From assembly GCF_030403775.1 (NCBI RefSeq), contig NZ_JAQMWQ010000001.1, positions 186,001 through 250,000 of the forward strand: DNA of 64,000 bases. The letters run 5' to 3'. The translations under genes were made by a program, and so were the position numbers. This stretch comes from Paenibacillus sp. BSR1-1 (GTDB lineage: Bacteria; Bacillota; Bacilli; Bacillales; Cytobacillaceae). The stretch's first letter is position 1. Every line of letters begins with the position of its first letter. The notes under the pieces were generated by a model. The model ran no database searches and was not told the DNA's origin. It was given only the letters and a program-made list of their open reading frames with translations. Below, piece by piece: positions 1 through 10,259 of the stretch.

Positions 1-200
1 TCCACTAATTTATATGGAACCTCATAAGAATTACATTTATCTGTAATTTTTTTAGTTGTATTTTGAGATGCATCTGCGGATAATAAAATGAGTTTTGCTT
101 TACCGCTCCGTATCTCCTTCACAGAAAGCTCCTCACCCGATATGATTTTGCGTGCTCGATTGGCCAAGCCAAGCAATGACATCCATTGATTTTGATTCAT
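1..200 (-). CDS. ylxQ: YlxQ, L7Ae-family ribosomal protein (3' end outside window)
   Basis: The first 66 codons are visible; the gene runs off the left edge. The protein begins MNQNQWMSLLGLANRARKII and continues with GEELSVKEIRSGKAKLILLS, the start of an L7Ae/L30e/Gadd45 RNA-binding fold and very close in pattern to B. subtilis YlxQ (about 100 residues). Members bind kink-turn RNA; the cellular role of YlxQ is not settled. It follows rnpM by 8 bases in the rimP-nusA-rnpM-ylxQ(-infB) operon, so a ribosome or translation role is likely. The start is the ATG at 200; a GAAGGAG sequence inside the end of rnpM lies 14 bases upstream, a long spacing, so translational coupling is plausible. Confidence 0.88.
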   Translation of the reverse strand, partial: MNQNQWMSLLGLANRARKIISGEELSVKEIRSGKAKLILLSADASQNTTKKITDKCNSYEVPYKLV

Positions 201-208
201 TTGGATAG

Positions 209-481
209 TCAGTTCTCCTTCTCTATTAGCTCAAGTAATTCATCATATATCGAATCATTTATTGTAACATCCAGATGATTCGATAAGGTATTTTTCTTCT
301 TGGCTAGTAAGATTGCTTCTTTGTCCTTAGAAAGGTATGCCCCCCTGCCGGATTTTTTTCCCGTCAGGTCGATGGAAACTTCCCCTTCTTTAGAGCGAAC
401 GATGCGAACGAGTTCTTTTTTCGGTTTCATTTCACCGGTTGCCACGCATTTGCGCATAGGAACTTTTTTCTTATTGTTCAC
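209..481 (-). CDS. rnpM: YlxR/RnpM family RNA-binding protein
   Basis: Small basic protein of 90 residues in the YlxR (DUF448) family, reported in B. subtilis to bind RNase P RNA and named RnpM. Visible family features are the N-terminal RKCVATGE motif, KPKKELVRIVRS, and GKKSGRGAYLS, the conserved basic GRGAY patch. An ATG lies at 487, but the AGAGGTGA ribosome site overlaps it. The in-frame GTG at 481 has 6-base spacing and gives an N-terminus (MNNKKKVPMRKC) matching the B. subtilis protein, so GTG is preferred. It starts 18 bases after the nusA stop and is co-transcribed with nusA and ylxQ. Confidence 0.9.
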   Translation of the reverse strand: MNNKKKVPMRKCVATGEMKPKKELVRIVRSKEGEVSIDLTGKKSGRGAYLSKDKEAILLAKKKNTLSNHLDVTINDSIYDELLELIEKEN

Positions 482-498
482 GATCATTCACCTCTACT

Positions 499-1620
499 TT
501 ATTCCAATTCTTCATCATAGTTGAAATCATCATCAACTTGATCGTCAAAAAGTCTTATTGTTTCTTCTCTTGGATAGATTCCAACTTCTCGAGCATCAGT
601 TTCAGATTTGATATCAATTTTCCAGCCAGTCAGCTTGGCTGCCAAACGGGCATTTTGTCCGCGTTTCCCAATTGCCAGGGATAGCTGATAGTCAGGAACA
701 ACGACAGTGGTAGCTTTCTCATTTTCATTTACCATTACATCTAAAACTTTAGATGGGCTTAGTGAATTGGCAACAAAGACCACTGGATCATCAGACCATT
801 TTACGATATCAATTTTTTCACCTTTTAATTCATTTACAACCGCTTGTACCCTGGTTCCCTTAGGACCAACACAAGATCCTACTGGATCGACCTCATGGTT
901 TTCGGAATGGACAGATATTTTTGAACGATCCCCAGCTTCTCTGGCAACTGATTTGATTTCAACAGTTCCGTCATAAATTTCAGGAACTTCAATTTCAAAT
1001 AAGCGTTTGAGTAATCCAGGGTGAGTCCTAGATACAAAAATTTGTGGACCTTTTGTCGTTTTTTCTACCTTTGTAATAAATACTTTTATCCGATCATGCG
1101 GCTTATATCTTTCATTCGGCATTTGTTCATTTACCGGCAGCAAGGCTTCAATCTTTCCAAGGCTTACATAAATAAATTTGGAATCAAGTCGTTGAACAAT
1201 CCCTGTCATAATATCTTCTTCACGGTCGATAAATTCTGAATAAATAATTCCGCGTTCAGCTTCCCTTACACGCTGAGTGACCACTTGCTTTGCCGTTTGA
1301 GCGGCAATTCTGCCAAAATCCTTTGGCGTTACTTCCATTTCTACGACATCTTCAACCTGATAGTTCGGATTAATCCTTCTTGCATCTTCGATTGAAATTT
1401 CTAGACGCGGGTCGAATACCTCGTCAACCACTTCTTTTCTCGCAAATACACGCATAGAGCCTGTTTGTAAGTTTAGATCAATTCTTACGTTCTGCGCTTG
1501 ATTGAAATTACGGCGATAAGCCGAAATCAATGCGGCTTCAATAGCTTCAATTAATATATCTCTGGAAATACCTTTTTCTCTTTCCAGTATCGTAAGAGCA
1601 TCTAATAATTCGCTGCTCAT
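499..1620 (-). CDS. nusA: Transcription termination/antitermination factor NusA
   Basis: NusA binds RNA polymerase and nascent RNA, promoting pausing and intrinsic termination. The 373-residue protein has the short Gram-positive layout: N-terminal RNAP-binding domain (about 1-125), S1 domain (about 130-200, with [10 protein letters not shown]), KH1 ([16 protein letters not shown]) and KH2 ([15 protein letters not shown]). It ends in an acidic tail and lacks the C-terminal acidic repeats of E. coli NusA. It follows rimP by 35 bases and precedes rnpM. In B. subtilis this operon is autoregulated by a NusA-dependent terminator in the leader, and a matching hairpin is present here at 2224-2247. 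Confidence 0.97.
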   Translation of the reverse strand: MSSELLDALTILEREKGISRDILIEAIEAALISAYRRNFNQAQNVRIDLNLQTGSMRVFARKEVVDEVFDPRLEISIEDARRINPNYQVEDVVEMEVTPKDFGRIAAQTAKQVVTQRVREAERGIIYSEFIDREEDIMTGIVQRLDSKFIYVSLGKIEALLPVNEQMPNERYKPHDRIKVFITKVEKTTKGPQIFVSRTHPGLLKRLFEIEVPEIYDGTVEIKSVAREAGDRSKISVHSENHEVDPVGSCVGPKGTRVQAVVNELKGEKIDIVKWSDDPVVFVANSLSPSKVLDVMVNENEKATTVVVPDYQLSLAIGKRGQNARLAAKLTGWKIDIKSETDAREVGIYPREETIRLFDDQVDDDFNYDEELE

Positions 1621-1655
1621 CTGTTTGTATCCCCCTAATCCTCTTCAATTTATTG

Positions 1656-2126
1656 CTACGAAAAAATAACAGCCAGTCTGGCACTTGCCACTTTTTCATA
1701 GGGAATTTCAATAGTTTTCTTTCTTGTTTTGATTTTCACTTCGATTTTTATGGTTTGACCATCGAATTCTAAAAGCTGACCTTCGAAGCTTTTTTCACCA
1801 TCAATTGACTCATAAGTTTTGATAAAGACATTTTTGCCAAGCGCTTTTTCGAAATCCTTCGCTTTTTTTAATGGTCGTTCAGCCCCAGGAGACGACACTT
1901 CAAGAAAATAGTTATGTGGGATTGGGTCCACTTCATCAAGTTTTTCACCTAACTTTTCACTGACCACTCCGCAATCCTCTATATCTACACCAGTCTCTTT
2001 ATCGATATATACGCGAAGAAACCAGTTTTTTCCTTCTTTGACATAATCGATTTCGACTAATTCTAAACCAAGTTCTTGAAAAATTGGTGCAGCAAGCTCT
2101 TCAACCACTTCCGTTACTTTGCTCAT
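1656..2126 (-). CDS. rimP: Ribosome maturation factor RimP
   Basis: RimP (YlxS) assists assembly of the 30S subunit. The 156-residue product starts [20 protein letters not shown] and contains the family core [36 protein letters not shown] and the [14 protein letters not shown] motif. An open frame extends further upstream, but GGGAGG lies 8 bases before the ATG at 2126 and the length equals that of B. subtilis RimP, so this start is chosen. It is the first gene of rimP-nusA-rnpM-ylxQ, with a promoter at 2282-2310 and a leader of about 150 bases carrying a terminator-like hairpin. Confidence 0.95.
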   Translation of the reverse strand: MSKVTEVVEELAAPIFQELGLELVEIDYVKEGKNWFLRVYIDKETGVDIEDCGVVSEKLGEKLDEVDPIPHNYFLEVSSPGAERPLKKAKDFEKALGKNVFIKTYESIDGEKSFEGQLLEFDGQTIKIEVKIKTRKKTIEIPYEKVASARLAVIFS

Positions 2127-2223
2127 GCTATACCTCCCTTTCCAATTATTCCACCCATATTTTATGTAGTTCACGGAAAGTTTTATCAAGTTACTCTGTA
2201 AAAAACCTTTATAACAAAGACGA

Positions 2224-2247
2224 AAGAGTGGGAGGATTCCCACTCTT
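2224..2247 (-). terminator. Hairpin in rimP-nusA leader, candidate NusA-dependent attenuator
   Basis: A perfect 10-bp stem (AAGAGTGGGA / TCCCACTCTT, loop ATCC on the minus strand) lies about 30 bases after the predicted start of transcription and about 100 bases before rimP. The following T-tract is interrupted (TTTCGTCTTTG). A strong stem with an imperfect U-tract is what NusA-dependent terminators look like, and NusA autoregulation by leader termination is established for the orthologous B. subtilis operon. That it works here is inferred. Confidence 0.7.
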
Positions 2248-2281
2248 GTACACGAGAGTATTTCTTAGTATTTCCAATAAA

Positions 2282-2310
2282 ACTATAACATAACCATGAT
2301 TGATATGCAA
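2282..2310 (-). promoter_or_regulatory. Sigma-A-like promoter of rimP-nusA operon
   Basis: On the minus strand TTGCAT (2305-2310) and TATAGT (2282-2287) are separated by exactly 17 bases. Transcription would begin near 2275, upstream of the 2224-2247 hairpin. The promoter abuts the end of the palindromic element at 2320-2494. Confidence 0.65.
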
Positions 2311-2319
2311 ACCATAACC

Positions 2320-2494
2320 AAAAGCGGAAGCGACTTCGGAACAAGCTACGCTTGTTCCTGCGAAGCTTATTCTCTTAGAAGCTTTCCTTATTGTTCAGGG
2401 GCGACAAGCATAAGACAAGCACTGACAGAAGGCGCTTTTTGCCTTCCGAAGTGCTTGTCTTATGACTCGAGCCCCTAGGCGCTGTAGCTAGACG
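2320..2494. repeat. Palindromic intergenic repeat, copy A (compound)
   Basis: A 175-bp element starting aaaagcggaagcg and ending cccctaggcgctgtagctag, between polC and rimP. It shares both ends with the element at 26484-26604. The main core is self-complementary: ataagacaagcact and gacagaaggc face gccttccg and aagtgcttgtctta. An additional smaller palindrome (GAACAAGC tac GCTTGTTC, flanked by cttcg/cgaag) sits inside the left part, absent from copy B, so this copy looks compound. A 60-codon open frame through it has no family resemblance and is not called. Confidence 0.75.
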
Positions 2495-2504
2495 TTAAAC
2501 AAAG

Positions 2505-5500
2505 TTAGAAAAGGGATAACTGGTTTTGTTCTGGCAAAGATTTTAAACAGCCTTGTTTATCTAAATACTCCAGTATGGTTTTTGATACCTTGCCGCGCTG
2601 CTGCAGGTCTTCTTTTGATAAAAATTCTCCATCTCCTCTTGCCTTCACAATATTAAAGGCGGCATTCGTTCCAAGTCCAGGAATCGAATTAAACGGTGGA
2701 ATTAATGTATTTCCTTCAATGATAAATTCAGATGCATCAGATTTGTATAAATCGTAATTTTGGAAGGAAAAGCCTCTTTCAGTCATCTCAAGTGCCAGTT
2801 CCAGTACGGTCAATAAGTTTTTCTCCTTGTTAGAAGCCTCTAGACCCTTTGCATTGATTTCTTCGATTTTTGCCTTTATGGCTTCTGAACCGCGTGACAT
2901 AGCCTCAATGTCAAAATCCTCCGCACGGACTGTAAAATAGGCTGCATAATAAAGGAGAGGAAGATGAACTTTAAAATAAGCAATTCTGACAGCCATTAAT
3001 ACATAGGCTGCAGCATGGGCTTTCGGGAACATGTATTTAATTTTCTTACAAGAGTCAATGTACCACTCCGGCACTTCATTCTTCCGCATTTCTGCTTCCA
3101 TTTCTTCGCTTAATCCCTTACCTTTACGAACTGATTCCATAATCTTAAAGGCAAAGGACGGGTCAAGGCCTTGGTAAATGAGATAAACCATGATATCGTC
3201 ACGACAGCCGATTACTTCACTCAAATTACAGATCTTATTATGAATTAACTCCTGGGCATTTCCCAGCCACACATCCGTTCCGTGGGATAGACCTGAGATT
3301 TGAACCAATTCTGAAAACGTCGTTGGTTTCGTATCCTCAAGCATCTGACGAACAAAACGTGTACCGAATTCAGGGATACCCAGTGTTCCCGTTTTACACA
3401 TGATTTGATCCTCGGTTACACCTAATGATTCCGTACCGCTAAAGATTTTCATGACTTCAGGGTCATCAGTCGGAATCGTTTTTGGATCCATTCCGCTTAA
3501 GTCCTGAAGCATCCTTATGACCGTCGGATCGTCGTGACCAAGGATATCAAGCTTTAAAACATTATCATGGATGGAATGGAAATCAAAGTGGGTTGTTTTC
3601 CATTCAGAATTTCTATCATCAGCAGGAAATTGAATCGGTGTAAAATCATAAACATCCATATAATCTGGAATAACAATAATACCTCCGGGGTGCTGACCCG
3701 TTGTTCTTTTAACTCCTGTGCAGCCTGAAGCGAGGCGTTCCACTTCCGCACCGCGGATTTGCAGATTATTGTCTTGCTGATAAGCTTTCACGTATCCAAA
3801 TGCCGTTTTATCCGCAACCGTGCCAATTGTTCCTGCACGGTAAACATATTCTTCACCGAACAAGACTTTTGTATAGTTATGAGCACGCGGCTGATATTCT
3901 CCCGAGAAGTTCAAATCGATATCGGGAACCTTGTCCCCCTTAAATCCGAGGAAGGTTTCGAACGGGATATCGTGACCATCCTTACGGTATTTTTCACCGC
4001 AATTCGGACAATTTTTATCAGGCAAATCAAAACCAGATCCTACAGATCCATCATTAAAAAACTCCGATTGTTTGCAGGTAGGGCAGACATAATGCGGCGG
4101 CAATGGATTTACTTCGGTTATTTCGGTCATGGTTGCGACAAAGGAAGAACCAACCGATCCTCGAGAGCCTACAAGGTAGCCATCATCTAAGGATTTTTTC
4201 ACGAGTTTGTGTGAAATCAAATATATAACGGCAAACCCATGGCCGATAATACTTTTTAATTCTTTCTCAAGTCTGGCTTCCACGATTTCTGGCAGGGTAT
4301 CCCCGTAAATCCTTCGTGCCATGGCGTAACTCATCTCACGCATTTCCTCATCGGCACCTTCAATTTTCGGGGTATATAAATCGTCTTTAATAGGTTTAAT
4401 AACTTCAATCATATCAGCAATTTTATTGGTGTTTGTCACGACAATCTCTTTTGCCTTCTCTTTGCCGAGGAACGAGAATGCTTCGAGCATTTCATTCGTT
4501 GTTCGGAAGTGAACGTCCGGCAGTTCATGACGATTAAGAGGATTGGCTCCACCCTGTGAATTAACTAATATTTTTCGATAAACTTTATCATTTTCATTTA
4601 AATAATGGACATTCCCGGTTGCAACAACTGGAATCCCTAATTTATCACCTAGGGCACAAATTTTTGAAATAATATCTTCCATGGCCTTTTCATCACGGAC
4701 CAATTCCATTTCAATCAACGGGGCATTAACTTCCTTTGGCATAACTTCAAGATAGTCGTAAAAACCTGCAAATGCCTCTACTTCTTCCGGAGACTTCTGC
4801 ATCATCCCTTCAAACACTTCGCCTTTATTACAGGCAGAACCAACAATAATACCTTCTCGATATTTTTGAAGAACAGACCTTGGAAGACGTGGAACTCTAT
4901 AAAAATATTCGATATGAGAAATCGAGATGAGTTTAAATAAGTTCTTTAAGCCAGTTTCGTTTTGTGCTAATAAAGTGCAGTGATAAGGACGAGCGCGCTG
5001 ATAGGCATTTCCTTTTCCCATATTATCGTTAAATTCATCATGATACTCAATTCCTTTTTCAAGGGCATCCTTTAACATCTTTAATAACAAGTACCCAGTT
5101 GCTTCCGCGTCATAAATTGCACGGTGGTGCTGTGTTAATTCAATATCAAACTTCTTTGTTAACGTATTTAAACGATGGTTTTTTAATTCTGGATAAAGGA
5201 AACGACCAAGCTCGAGTGTATCAATAACTGGATTCTTTGCTTTCTCCAGACCTATTTGTTTATAGCCTACATTCAGAAACCCCATATCGAAAGAAGCATT
5301 ATGGGCGACAAGGACCGAATCTCCAACCCAATCATGGAATTTCCGCAATACCTCTTCGACCTCAGGAGCATTTTGCACCATATCATCGGTAATTCCAGTT
5401 AAGTTGATTGTCGTTGCTGAAAGCCGGTGATGCGGATTAGCAAACGACTCAAAGCGGTCAATGATATCCCCATCCTTCACTTTAACTGCCGCAAGTTCGA

Positions 5501-6830
5501 TAATGGTATCATAAACTGCAGAAAGCCCGGTTGTTTCAACGTCAAAGACAACAAACGTATCTTCAGCCAATAGTCGGTGGGCATCATTATAAGCGATTGG
5601 TACACCATCATCTACTAGGTTCGCTTCTACACCGTATAATATTTTGATATCATTTTTCTTTCCGGCACCGAATGCCTCTGGGAAGGATTGAGCAACCGCA
5701 TGATCCGTAACAGCAATAGCCTTATGGCCCCATTTTTTTGCCTGGGCAATTAGCGTACTAACAGGTGTAACAGCATCCATTTGACTCATAGGTGTATGCA
5801 GGTGAAGCTCTACACGTTTCTCCCCTTCAGGAGCAGTATCTTTCCGCCCCTCAGGTTTAATTTCATTAATATCGTTTCCAATCATAACGAGGTCGCGAAC
5901 AAAGGTGTCATTTTGAATGCTTCCCCGCACCCTAACCCACATACCTTTTTTTACAAGCTGGAACAGCGCGGCATCCTCTTTGTCACGCGAGAACATTTTT
6001 ACCATGATTGAGCTGGTATAGTCGGTAACTTTAAAGGTTAACAATGAACGACCGCTTCTTAATTCACGAATTTCAGCATTAAAAATGTAGCCTTCAACCG
6101 TAACTCTTCTTTCTTCATCCACGATTTCAATCATGCTGCGAAGGTCACTATCATCCTTGATCGTAAGTCCAATCGAAAGCGGTCCTTCCGGTACTTCTCC
6201 GCTCGCTTGTTCCTTTTCCGCTTCTTTCTTCTGCAGTTCTACCATTGCCTGAAGTCCGCGTTCATGGTCTTCTTTTTGCTTGGCTAGCAGGAATTGCTGA
6301 TATTCTTCATTTTTATCTTCACTTTTAATTTCTGTCTCAATCGATAAATTCGGAAAACCATAGGTTTGAAAAATATCAGCGATGATTCCACCGTATTTTC
6401 GTTTTAATGCTTGACCTTCTGTATCATTACGGACAGAAATAGTTATCTTATTTCCATTCACTTCTGGAATTTGTTCATTTAATAGCTTTACTAACGGGGG
6501 AGCAATGCCATCTATTTGCTGAATGCCGTAACTCCAATAGTCTCGTATTAATTCTGCCGATATGGTTTGATCAATTACGCGAATTTCATGTGAGATGTTG
6601 GCAATATTTGAAAAGGTTCTTTCAAGCTGTGAAGCGAATAAAACATATACATTATATGGAAGGATTTTCTCGAATAAAAACTGAAAATGCCACTTCCTTG
6701 CTTTTTTTTCAACCAATAATCGTTCAATTTGGGCATTGTTGAAATGCACTACTACAGCATCCTCGATCAATTTCAGCTGCTGGAGCAAGAGTTGGAATCG
6801 CTCTTTTTTGCCTAAGGCATTTTCGCTCAT
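2505..6830 (-). CDS. polC: DNA polymerase III PolC-type, alpha subunit with proofreading
   Basis: PolC is the essential replicative DNA polymerase of low-GC Gram-positives. The 1441-residue product is close to the usual length. In order: N-terminal domain, OB fold (about 230-320), a PHP domain starting at [13 protein letters not shown], an inserted DEDD 3'-5' exonuclease starting [20 protein letters not shown] (about 420-585), PHP remainder, then palm and fingers with a Zn-binding CPTC...CPNC pair, [10 protein letters not shown] and TTGQHPGG, ending in the clamp-binding tail NQLSLF. ATG at 6830 has GGGAGAGGG just upstream and is chosen over the ATG at 6845. In B. subtilis proS precedes it; here rasP does, with a terminator between. 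Confidence 0.98.
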   Translation of the reverse strand: MSENALGKKERFQLLLQQLKLIEDAVVVHFNNAQIERLLVEKKARKWHFQFLFEKILPYNVYVLFASQLERTFSNIANISHEIRVIDQTISAELIRDYWSYGIQQIDGIAPPLVKLLNEQIPEVNGNKITISVRNDTEGQALKRKYGGIIADIFQTYGFPNLSIETEIKSEDKNEEYQQFLLAKQKEDHERGLQAMVELQKKEAEKEQASGEVPEGPLSIGLTIKDDSDLRSMIEIVDEERRVTVEGYIFNAEIRELRSGRSLLTFKVTDYTSSIMVKMFSRDKEDAALFQLVKKGMWVRVRGSIQNDTFVRDLVMIGNDINEIKPEGRKDTAPEGEKRVELHLHTPMSQMDAVTPVSTLIAQAKKWGHKAIAVTDHAVAQSFPEAFGAGKKNDIKILYGVEANLVDDGVPIAYNDAHRLLAEDTFVVFDVETTGLSAVYDTIIELAAVKVKDGDIIDRFESFANPHHRLSATTINLTGITDDMVQNAPEVEEVLRKFHDWVGDSVLVAHNASFDMGFLNVGYKQIGLEKAKNPVIDTLELGRFLYPELKNHRLNTLTKKFDIELTQHHRAIYDAEATGYLLLKMLKDALEKGIEYHDEFNDNMGKGNAYQRARPYHCTLLAQNETGLKNLFKLISISHIEYFYRVPRLPRSVLQKYREGIIVGSACNKGEVFEGMMQKSPEEVEAFAGFYDYLEVMPKEVNAPLIEMELVRDEKAMEDIISKICALGDKLGIPVVATGNVHYLNENDKVYRKILVNSQGGANPLNRHELPDVHFRTTNEMLEAFSFLGKEKAKEIVVTNTNKIADMIEVIKPIKDDLYTPKIEGADEEMREMSYAMARRIYGDTLPEIVEARLEKELKSIIGHGFAVIYLISHKLVKKSLDDGYLVGSRGSVGSSFVATMTEITEVNPLPPHYVCPTCKQSEFFNDGSVGSGFDLPDKNCPNCGEKYRKDGHDIPFETFLGFKGDKVPDIDLNFSGEYQPRAHNYTKVLFGEEYVYRAGTIGTVADKTAFGYVKAYQQDNNLQIRGAEVERLASGCTGVKRTTGQHPGGIIVIPDYMDVYDFTPIQFPADDRNSEWKTTHFDFHSIHDNVLKLDILGHDDPTVIRMLQDLSGMDPKTIPTDDPEVMKIFSGTESLGVTEDQIMCKTGTLGIPEFGTRFVRQMLEDTKPTTFSELVQISGLSHGTDVWLGNAQELIHNKICNLSEVIGCRDDIMVYLIYQGLDPSFAFKIMESVRKGKGLSEEMEAEMRKNEVPEWYIDSCKKIKYMFPKAHAAAYVLMAVRIAYFKVHLPLLYYAAYFTVRAEDFDIEAMSRGSEAIKAKIEEINAKGLEASNKEKNLLTVLELALEMTERGFSFQNYDLYKSDASEFIIEGNTLIPPFNSIPGLGTNAAFNIVKARGDGEFLSKEDLQQRGKVSKTILEYLDKQGCLKSLPEQNQLSLF

Positions 6831-6881
6831 CGTACCCTCTCCCATCTATTAAAAATCATATTATCTCTTTGTCAAAAAATA

Positions 6882-6890
6882 ATTATATCA
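6882..6890 (-). promoter_or_regulatory. Extended -10 promoter candidate for polC
   Basis: TGATATAAT on the minus strand is a perfect TATAAT with the TGN extension; no good -35 is seen 17 bases upstream. Transcription would start near 6875, leaving a leader of about 45 bases. A TTGACA at 6870-6875 also occurs but its matching -10 would fall in the ribosome site, so it is less likely. Confidence 0.5.
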
Positions 6891-6954
6891 CAATACAGTA
6901 AACTATTCGGCTTTATTCGACATAAAACTTCATCCATTTTGTAACCACTTTTAC

Positions 6955-6984
6955 CAAAAAAATAGGGACCGCAATTACGGTCCC
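6955..6984 (-). terminator. Intrinsic terminator after rasP
   Basis: Minus-strand stem GGGACCG / CGGTCCC with a 6-base loop, followed by TATTTTTTT. It begins 6 bases after the rasP stop and separates the uppS-cdsA-dxr-rasP unit from polC. Confidence 0.85.
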
Positions 6985-6989
6985 GTTGT

Positions 6990-8252
6990 TTATTTTAGGA
7001 AAAATCTTTGAATGTCATTCCAAGTCACCACGAGCATGAGTAACATGAGGAGGGCAAATCCAATAAAGTGGACCATGCCTTCTTTTTGTCTGTCGATTGG
7101 CTTTCCTCTGACCGCTTCAACAGCAAAAAACATTAATCTTCCGCCGTCAAGGGCTGGAATAGGCAATAGATTCATGATTCCTAGGTTTATGCTTAAAATC
7201 CCTGCCCATTTCATTAAATAATAAATCCCCGATTTAGCAACTTCATCAGTAGACTTATAAATTCCCACAGGACCTGAAAGAGCATCAATGGAAAACTGAC
7301 CTGTAACTAATTTTCCAACCATCACAAAAATTTGCTTTGTCCAAAAATACGTTTCCGTTGCACCGGCAGTAACTGCTTTTACTGGAGATTTTTCAAAGGG
7401 ACTGTAAACACCAATTAGCCCCATTTTTTTCCCCTCAACCGTTTTTTCAAGAGGAGTTACTTGAATTTCTTTCTCTTTTCCGTCACGGATAATTGAAAAA
7501 TCCAATTGCTCATTAGGGTTTTTTCTAATGATTTCAACAACATCAGACCAGCTTGAAATTTCAGAACCGTTGATACTTTGAACAACATCTCCTTTTTGAA
7601 GACCGGCTGCTTTAGCGGCGCCATCAGGTGTGATTTCCCCTAATTTCGGTTCATTAGTCGGGACACCCTGTAATAAAGCAATAAGGGAAAAAACAATAAA
7701 TGCTAGAACAAAATTCATCATCGGTCCTGCAAAAATCGCCATAAATCGTTGCCCTAACGTTTTCGAACCAAATTGACGGTCAATAGGGGCAATTTGCGAT
7801 TCCACGCCGTTTTCCACGATTACAGCCTGCGGATGAATCGTAAAGGTTCGCATGTTTTCTTCGTCATCCTCTGGAAAACCTTTAATAATTAGATCTTTTT
7901 CAATATCCGCATATTCTACTTCAACAATACGGCAATTTGGATATTTTTCCTTATTATTCAAAATTATTTTGCTTACATTATCTGCTTTATCAAATAATAG
8001 TCCAATCCGGTAGCCTGGCTTAATTTCAACCATCTCTGGATCTTCGCCTGCCATCCTGACAAAACCGCCGATAGGTAGTAAACGAATGGTGTAAGTAGTT
8101 TCACCTTTTTTATGAGTAAATACTTTTGGGCCCATACCGATCGCAAATTCACGGCAGAGGACACCTGCTCTTTTCGCAAAAATAAAATGACCTAATTCAT
8201 GAAAGAAGACGAGTGCGCCAAAAATCACAATAAAGGCAATAACAGTACTCAA
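6990..8252 (-). CDS. rasP: RasP site-2 protease, intramembrane zinc metalloprotease
   Basis: RasP (YluC, RseP family) cleaves membrane-embedded substrates such as anti-sigma factor RsiW and remnant signal peptides. The 420-residue product has HELGH at 18-22 in the first transmembrane segment, a PDZ domain in the middle (about 200-270, with GLQKGDVVQSINGSE), and the second active-site motif NLLPIPALDGGR at 361-372, followed by a last membrane segment. A GTG at 8264 overlaps the AAAGGTGG ribosome site, whereas TTG at 8252 has 8-base spacing, so TTG is chosen; it gives nearly the B. subtilis length. It lies 17 bases after dxr. Confidence 0.95.
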   Translation of the reverse strand: MSTVIAFIVIFGALVFFHELGHFIFAKRAGVLCREFAIGMGPKVFTHKKGETTYTIRLLPIGGFVRMAGEDPEMVEIKPGYRIGLLFDKADNVSKIILNNKEKYPNCRIVEVEYADIEKDLIIKGFPEDDEENMRTFTIHPQAVIVENGVESQIAPIDRQFGSKTLGQRFMAIFAGPMMNFVLAFIVFSLIALLQGVPTNEPKLGEITPDGAAKAAGLQKGDVVQSINGSEISSWSDVVEIIRKNPNEQLDFSIIRDGKEKEIQVTPLEKTVEGKKMGLIGVYSPFEKSPVKAVTAGATETYFWTKQIFVMVGKLVTGQFSIDALSGPVGIYKSTDEVAKSGIYYLMKWAGILSINLGIMNLLPIPALDGGRLMFFAVEAVRGKPIDRQKEGMVHFIGFALLMLLMLVVTWNDIQRFFLK

Positions 8253-8269
8253 TAATAAAACCACCTTTT

Positions 8270-9412
8270 TTATAGAAGTGAACGTACATATTCTCTCGTT
8301 TCTTTATCTACCTGATGAATCGTTGTTAAGCTTGGATGTTCAATCGTTTGATGAGCGCTTAGTGCCTTCTCGATCAAATCTTCAATTTGTAAGAAACGAA
8401 TTTTACCTTCTAAAAATGCTGCCACAGCTACCTCGTTCGCAGCATTTAATACGGTCGGCATCGTTCCGCCTTCTTTGCCTGCTAAGTAGGCAAAATGCAA
8501 GCATCTGAACCGTTTAACATCCATTTCCTGAAAATGTAGTTTTCCTATCTGAGCCAAATTCAACCGATTTGAAGACGGAAGCGGCAGCCGGTCTGGGTAA
8601 GTAAGCGCATATTGGATGGGCACTCTCATATCCGGTGTTCCTAATTGGGCGATTACACTGCTATCATGGAATTCGACCATGGAATGGATAATACTCTCTT
8701 TATGCAGCAGTACATCAATCTTTTCATAGGGCATTTGAAACAACCAGTGGGCTTCAATGACTTCTAATCCTTTATTCATCATCGTAGCCGAGTCAATGGT
8801 AATCTTAGCCCCCATGGACCAGTTTGGATGATTTAATGCTTCATTAACAGTAACATTTTCTAATTCCTCTCTTGTTCGGTCGCGAAAGCTGCCACCGGAG
8901 GCAGTTAGAATTAATCTTTCTATATTCTTCTCCCTCTCGCCCTGTAAGGCTTGGAAAATAGCTGAATGCTCACTGTCCACAGGAAGAAGCGGGACATTAT
9001 TTCGTTTTGCGGCTTCAATTACTAAATGCCCAGCCGTAACAAGGGTTTCCTTATTGGCAATCGCAATGATTTTGCCGCATTCAATCGCCTGTAAAGTAGG
9101 ATTTAAACCGACACTTCCTAAAACGGCATTAACGAGAATGTCAGCCTTCTCGTAAGTTGCAACCTCTATAAGCCCTTCCTCACCATAAGTGAATTTCACG
9201 GTCGGATATTCTGCTTTTAATGTATTACAATCAACATGTTCTTGTACAGAAACCAGCTTCGGCTGAAATTCAACAATTATTTTCCTAGCGAAATCGATAT
9301 TTTTTCCAACAGAGAAGGCTGCTAATTTAAATTCCGTTGGGTGCTCACGAATGATATCTATGGTTTGAGTGCCGATTGAACCTGAGGCACCCATTAAACT
9401 AATGGTTTTCAA
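8270..9412 (-). CDS. dxr: 1-deoxy-D-xylulose-5-phosphate reductoisomerase
   Basis: Dxr converts DOXP to 2-C-methyl-D-erythritol 4-phosphate with NADPH, the committed step of the MEP isoprenoid pathway. The 380-residue protein opens [16 protein letters not shown] (NADPH-binding fold) and carries [10 protein letters not shown] near residue 150 (metal-binding Asp and Glu), [10 protein letters not shown], and [20 protein letters not shown]. Reading begins at TTG 9412, 8 bases after AAGGAAGTG; the frame stays open upstream into cdsA but that region has no Dxr similarity. It sits between cdsA and rasP; uppS in the same unit uses isoprenoids from this pathway. Confidence 0.96.
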   Translation of the reverse strand: MKTISLMGASGSIGTQTIDIIREHPTEFKLAAFSVGKNIDFARKIIVEFQPKLVSVQEHVDCNTLKAEYPTVKFTYGEEGLIEVATYEKADILVNAVLGSVGLNPTLQAIECGKIIAIANKETLVTAGHLVIEAAKRNNVPLLPVDSEHSAIFQALQGEREKNIERLILTASGGSFRDRTREELENVTVNEALNHPNWSMGAKITIDSATMMNKGLEVIEAHWLFQMPYEKIDVLLHKESIIHSMVEFHDSSVIAQLGTPDMRVPIQYALTYPDRLPLPSSNRLNLAQIGKLHFQEMDVKRFRCLHFAYLAGKEGGTMPTVLNAANEVAVAAFLEGKIRFLQIEDLIEKALSAHQTIEHPSLTTIHQVDKETREYVRSLL

Positions 9413-9431
9413 AAATGAATCACTTCCTTGC

Positions 9432-10226
9432 TCAATACCAAAGGTGGAATAGATGTAACAACGGCCAAACAAATAACAAACTGTCAAAGCGGTCAAGAAT
9501 ACCACCGTGGCCAGGCAGGATATTCCCCGAATCTTTCACAATAAAATGGCGTTTAAAGGCCGATTGAACAAGGTCGCCTATTTGTCCAAAAACAGAAAGG
9601 ACAACGGTTATTCCCATCAATGGAAGCAAGCCGACATTGATATTTGAAAGGAATTCAAACAGGATAGCGACAATAACAGCACAAACGACACCACCTATTG
9701 ATCCCTCAACAGTCTTATTTGGGCTAATTTCCGGCCAAAGCTTGTTCTTCCCAAGTGCTTTTCCGATAAAATAAGCACCAGAGTCCGTTGCCCAGATAAT
9801 AAATAAAGAATAAAAAATGAATACAAGTCCGCCTTCATCACGGGTTTCAAAAAAGAAATAGAAGCCGATACCCACATAAATGGAAGAAAGTATAGAAAAA
9901 GCGGCATCTTCAAATGTATATCGATTTTTCGTTATCACAGTATACGTTAGTAACAACATGATAAACACAATACATAGCTCTGTTTTCGAATAATAAAAGC
10001 TATCGATAATTTGATTATATTTCTCAGGGAAAAGAATGACCCAGAGAAATAAAAGAGATAGTAATCCATGAACGGAAAAAATGTTAAGATTTTTCATTTT
10101 TAACAATTCATATAATCCAATTGTCGCTAAAAAATAAGATAATATTACAGCTGGAAGCCCGCCATAAAAGACGATTGGCAGAAAAAGGGCTGCAGCTATA
10201 ACTCCTGTAATAATTCTTTGCTTCAT
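9432..10226 (-). CDS. cdsA: Phosphatidate cytidylyltransferase
   Basis: CdsA makes CDP-diacylglycerol from phosphatidic acid and CTP for membrane phospholipid synthesis. The 264-residue protein is strongly hydrophobic with about seven to eight membrane segments. Near the C-terminus it has the CTP transferase signature: [12 protein letters not shown] followed by [13 protein letters not shown]. Start at ATG 10226 gives [20 protein letters not shown], a membrane N-terminus typical of the family. It follows uppS by 33 bases. Confidence 0.95.
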   Translation of the reverse strand: MKQRIITGVIAAALFLPIVFYGGLPAVILSYFLATIGLYELLKMKNLNIFSVHGLLSLLFLWVILFPEKYNQIIDSFYYSKTELCIVFIMLLLTYTVITKNRYTFEDAAFSILSSIYVGIGFYFFFETRDEGGLVFIFYSLFIIWATDSGAYFIGKALGKNKLWPEISPNKTVEGSIGGVVCAVIVAILFEFLSNINVGLLPLMGITVVLSVFGQIGDLVQSAFKRHFIVKDSGNILPGHGGILDRFDSLLFVWPLLHLFHLWY

Positions 10227-10259
10227 TTAATAGTTCAACACCTTTATGATCTTTGAGGT

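Noticed and set aside
2296..2478. 60-codon plus-strand open frame
   Set aside because: It lies inside the palindromic repeat copy A, has no ribosome site of note and no family resemblance; open reading is expected from the repeat sequence.
3759..4190. 143-codon plus-strand frame opposite polC
   Set aside because: Antisense shadow of a highly conserved polC region; no ribosome site and no recognisable protein.
6847..6875. TTGACA-17-TTAATA promoter for polC
   Set aside because: Transcription would start inside the polC ribosome binding site; the extended -10 at 6882-6890 fits better.
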